Source: Treponema sp.
GTDB taxonomy: Bacteria > Spirochaetota > Spirochaetia > Treponematales > Breznakiellaceae
DNA length: 24,802 nt
Reading direction: 5' to 3'
NCBI GenBank assembly: GCA_031274565.1
Contig: JAISPY010000240.1
Location: forward strand, 1-24,802
Position 1 is the first letter of the stretch. The number at the start of each line of letters is the position of its first letter. The notes beneath the pieces are model-generated. The model ran no database searches. It was not told where the DNA came from and saw only the letters and a program-made list of their open reading frames with translations. Of this stretch, positions 22,749-24,802 are shown in pieces. A program made the position numbers and the translations under genes.

Positions 22749-23701
22749 CGCTGCTCCTCATACTGATCCTGGTATCTATCCTCATTTCCTGCCTTTTCCA
22801 CTACCCGTAGCCGCGCACTTCGAGCGGAAGGATTGGTTCGTATTTCAGCTTCCCCTGGGCAAACACCCTTCCGACAAAGCACCGTAACACTCCTATCCCC
22901 CCTATATCCTATCGGCTGTTCCTGAGCACAATTGTAATTTCTGCTCCGATCCCGAAAGAAATGCTTAACGATCCGATCTTCCAAGGAGTGAAACGTGATT
23001 ACCCCTATACGTCCTCCCGGCTTAAGCGCTCCTAAAGCCTTTTCCAAAAGTTCAGGAAGCCGGCTCAGCTCTCCGTTTACCGCGATACGCAAGGCCTGAA
23101 AGGTCCGGGTCGCAGGATGGATGCTTCCCCGGAACGGCACTGCCCGCGCTACAATTTCCGCTAAGGCCCCCGAATGCCTGATCCTGCCCCGGGCCTTGGC
23201 CTCCGTAATACCCCGGGCTATCCGCCGGGCATACCGTTCCTCCCCATAGGTATACAGCAGATCCGCCAAAGCTTTTTCGGAAAGACCGGCTATGAGATCC
23301 GCTGCGGAAGAGCCCTGGGTTCTATCGAGTCGCATATCAAGGACTTCATCCCGCATGAAACTAAAACCCCGCTCTCCTTTCTCATAATGATACCGGCTCA
23401 CCCCTAAATCGATGAGGATGGTATCCGGTTTTTCCGAGGAGGGGTCTGCAAAAAAATCATGGGACCACCCGGTATACCAGCGGACCCGCTCCCCAAATTC
23501 GTTGAGCCGCTTCTTGGCTATCTCCTGTATGTCCTGGTCCGCATCAATACCGATAAGCCGTACTTCCGGAAACCGGGATAAAAACGCATAACTATGTCCT
23601 CCCTCCCCAACCGTCGCATCAATCATAAGTTCCCCCCCTTGACGCGGGGCCAGGAATTGCATGGTCTCTTCCAGCAAAACCGGAGTATGAACGATTTCCA
23701 T
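22745..23701 (-). CDS. rsmH: 16S rRNA (cytosine-1402-N4)-methyltransferase RsmH (MraW)
   Basis: SAM-dependent enzyme that N4-methylates C1402 in the ribosomal P site. The 318 residues match the family. HTPVLLEETMQFL (5-17) is the RsmH opening, DATVGEGGHS (28-37) and GIDADQD the SAM-binding motifs, and DTILIDLGVS the catalytic-strand motif. RGFSFMRDEVLDMRLD, RTFQALRIAVNGEL and ITFHSLEDRIVKHFF are further signatures. It is the first gene of the minus-strand cluster. The usual mraZ upstream is absent, and a 334-base gap separates it from a divergent gene. Confidence 0.98.
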   Translation of the reverse strand: MEIVHTPVLLEETMQFLAPRQGGELMIDATVGEGGHSYAFLSRFPEVRLIGIDADQDIQEIAKKRLNEFGERVRWYTGWSHDFFADPSSEKPDTILIDLGVSRYHYEKGERGFSFMRDEVLDMRLDRTQGSSAADLIAGLSEKALADLLYTYGEERYARRIARGITEAKARGRIRHSGALAEIVARAVPFRGSIHPATRTFQALRIAVNGELSRLPELLEKALGALKPGGRIGVITFHSLEDRIVKHFFRDRSRNYNCAQEQPIGYRGDRSVTVLCRKGVCPGEAEIRTNPSARSARLRVVEKAGNEDRYQDQYEEQR

Positions 23702-23739
23702 ACACCCTATTCCTATCTAACCGTAGCCGCTTCGATACC

Positions 23740-23748
23740 TATATACCA
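23740..23748 (-). promoter_or_regulatory. Candidate extended -10 element for rsmH
   Basis: The minus strand reads TGGTATATA, fitting the TGnTATAAT form of an extended -10. Its distance to the rsmH ATG leaves a leader of about 32 bases with AGGAATAGGG near the start. No good -35 was found at 16-18 bases, which extended -10 promoters can tolerate. It is the best candidate for the head of the 22-gene cluster. Confidence 0.3.
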
Positions 23749-23863
23749 ATGATCGCATACCCTACCATGCTTGTTTATAGATAGTTTCAATTTCCTTGAT
23801 CGGTCTTGCAAGGCGTACCTATTCCTTTTCGCCTACCCTTTTTTGCTTTTTTCCATCATTTCT

Positions 23864-23882
23864 TTTACAATTAGGATGTAAA
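23864..23882. repeat. TTTACA-N7-TGTAAA palindrome, operator-like
   Basis: Two perfect six-base arms (23864-23869 and 23877-23882) flank a seven-base spacer, in the gap between two divergent genes. The 19-base size and symmetry fit a dimeric regulator site. No regulator is encoded nearby, and such short palindromes also occur by chance in AT-rich DNA. Confidence 0.35.
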
Positions 23883-24035
23883 TTACGCCGTTGCTTAAAT
23901 TATATATTCATTCAGCGCTGAGAGTCCGTCAAGACCTCCCCAGTGAAAAAGTATGTCCTGGGGTGTTGCCGCCGATACGAGTCTTACCCCTGGAACGTCC
24001 TTGTATTCCCCTGAGTACTTAGCTATGCTCTCGGT

Positions 24036-24802
24036 ATGCTTCCGTATGAAAACCGTATCGGGACCGAACGGGAAAGCAGCCTCCACCGATCCCTCAAATG
24101 CCACTATACCGGGGAGGGAGGGGTAACCGAAGTGGTCGCCCCCCAGGGAACGTATATTTGTGACGGGATAACCGAAACCGGGGAAATCATCGAGGTGCAA
24201 ACCGGCAGCTTCAAACCCCTCCAGGAGAAGGCGCAGTGTCTTGCACGGTTGAACCCCCTGCGGATCATCCATCCCATCATCATCTACAAACACCTTGAAC
24301 GCTATGACGCGCAGCAGCGGCTCTGTTCTTGCCGGAAAAGCCCGCGGAAAGGTACTATCTGGGACCTCTTTAAAGCCCTGGTCTATGCCCCGGAAATGCC
24401 CCTCATCCCCAGGGTGACCATAGAACTCGCCCTGGTAGGGGTAACCGAACGGCGGATCCAGGATGGTCGCGGCTCCTGGCGCCGCAAGGGGATCAGCATC
24501 GTCGATACGGAACTTACCGAGCTGCACGATTCGATTGTACTTTCCGGGAAGGATGCGTATGAGGTCTTTCTTCCCGTTCCGGAAGGGAAACCCTTTACCG
24601 CCCGGGATTTAGGAACCGCCGCAGGGATCACCCCTTCCTTGGCCCGGAAAACCCTCTATGTCCTCACCAGACTGGGAGTGGCTCAACGGCTTATCGCCAA
24701 AAAAGGTAATGCCCTGGTCTATATGGGGCCCCACCCCCGCCCCGCGCCCCGCAAAAAAGGGGGAGGAAGCCGGTCGCTTGGTTTGTTAACCATTGGTCAT
24801 TC
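24036..24802 (+). CDS. Uncharacterised protein, PD-(D/E)XK-like fold plus winged helix (partial, runs off the edge)
   Basis: An open frame from ATG 24036 gives at least 255 residues with no stop before the edge. Upstream in frame there is a TGA (24012-24014) and no other start, so the start is fixed, although no Shine-Dalgarno is visible. Residues 11-24 (ERESSLHRSLKCHY) resemble the first helix of PD-(D/E)XK nucleases. CDGITETGEIIEVQTGSF (42-59) offers Asp43, Glu53 and Gln55 as a D-ExQ active site, with a following helix containing Lys60 and Lys65. RKSPRKGTIWDLFKALVYAP (100-119) and RRKGISIVD come next. FTARDLGTAAGITPSLARKT with TLYVLTRLGV (187-215) looks like a winged helix, and the tail is basic and Pro-rich. 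I recall this pattern as a widespread family of unknown function (DUF8091-type). Nuclease activity is inference. Confidence 0.8.
   Translation, partial: MLPYENRIGTERESSLHRSLKCHYTGEGGVTEVVAPQGTYICDGITETGEIIEVQTGSFKPLQEKAQCLARLNPLRIIHPIIIYKHLERYDAQQRLCSCRKSPRKGTIWDLFKALVYAPEMPLIPRVTIELALVGVTERRIQDGRGSWRRKGISIVDTELTELHDSIVLSGKDAYEVFLPVPEGKPFTARDLGTAAGITPSLARKTLYVLTRLGVAQRLIAKKGNALVYMGPHPRPAPRKKGGGSRSLGLLTIGH

Larger units (their letters stand above)
23702..24035. other. Divergent intergenic region upstream of rsmH
   Basis: 334 bases with no convincing gene, fairly AT-rich at 23830-23910. Contents seen: a possible extended -10 for rsmH (23740-23748), a palindrome TTTACA-N7-TGTAAA (23864-23882), and an AT-rich ATTATATATT patch near 23898-23908 that could hold a -10 for the right-hand gene. 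No mraZ, tRNA or riboswitch was recognised. Confidence 0.6.

Noticed and set aside
23971..23978. GCCGATAC as a sigma-28 -10 element for the right-hand gene
   Set aside because: At the required 15-base distance the -35 reads TATG, a poor match, and the right-hand gene is not flagellar.
23895..24527. 210-codon minus-strand frame at the right end
   Set aside because: It lies opposite the + strand frame from 24036, whose translation shows patterned helices and conserved-looking motifs. The minus translation is Pro/Gly/Phe-rich and featureless.

Overview
The window is chromosomal DNA of a spirochaete, most likely a free-living or gut-associated Treponema or close relative. The support is the flagellar gene order, the spirochaete-type FtsL, TPR and FtsQ proteins, a decayed gene near the left end that resembles a hypothetical-protein family I recall from termite-gut treponemes, and a base composition richer in G+C than pathogenic treponemes. 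The species call is inference. No rRNA, tRNA or CRISPR array was seen.

Layout. Positions 1-784 are accessory debris: the tail of an unidentified gene, a 20-bp direct repeat, a strong hairpin and a frameshifted gene fragment. pth (785-1417) is on the + strand and ends tail-to-tail, overlapping fliJ. From 23701 down to 1412 there are 22 tightly packed genes, all on the minus strand. In transcription order these are a trimmed division and cell-wall cluster (rsmH, ftsL-like, mraY, ftsW, ftsQ, ftsA, ftsZ), a DNA-handling block (xerD-like, TPR protein, dprA, topA, xerC-like), the HslVU protease, and flagellar basal-body and export genes (flgB, flgC, fliE, fliF, fliG, fliH, fliI, fliJ). On the right a divergent + strand gene (24036 to the edge) encodes an uncharacterised protein that looks like a PD-(D/E)XK nuclease fold joined to a winged helix.

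How it works together. The division genes supply lipid I synthesis (MraY), septal glycan polymerisation (FtsW), the divisome core (FtsZ, FtsA, FtsQ, FtsL) and a 16S rRNA methylase. The two Xer recombinases, TopA and DprA act on chromosome topology, dimer resolution and incoming single-stranded DNA. The last eight genes build the rod/MS-ring base, the switch and the export ATPase of the periplasmic flagellum. The order dprA-topA-xerC-hslV-hslU-flgB-flgC-fliE-fliF-fliG-fliH-fliI-fliJ is the one known from Bacillus subtilis, lacking trmFO and codY.

Main points of interest: hslV carries a single-base frameshift that replaces its conserved C-terminus, although the correct ending is intact in another frame. 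A near-consensus sigma-28 promoter and a G-quadruplex-type motif lie between hslU and flgB. The ftsL-mraY gap, where a murF gene would fit, holds an SD-led mini-ORF and nested inverted repeats. I see no complete novel system. The right-edge nuclease-like gene is the best candidate for unexplored biology.
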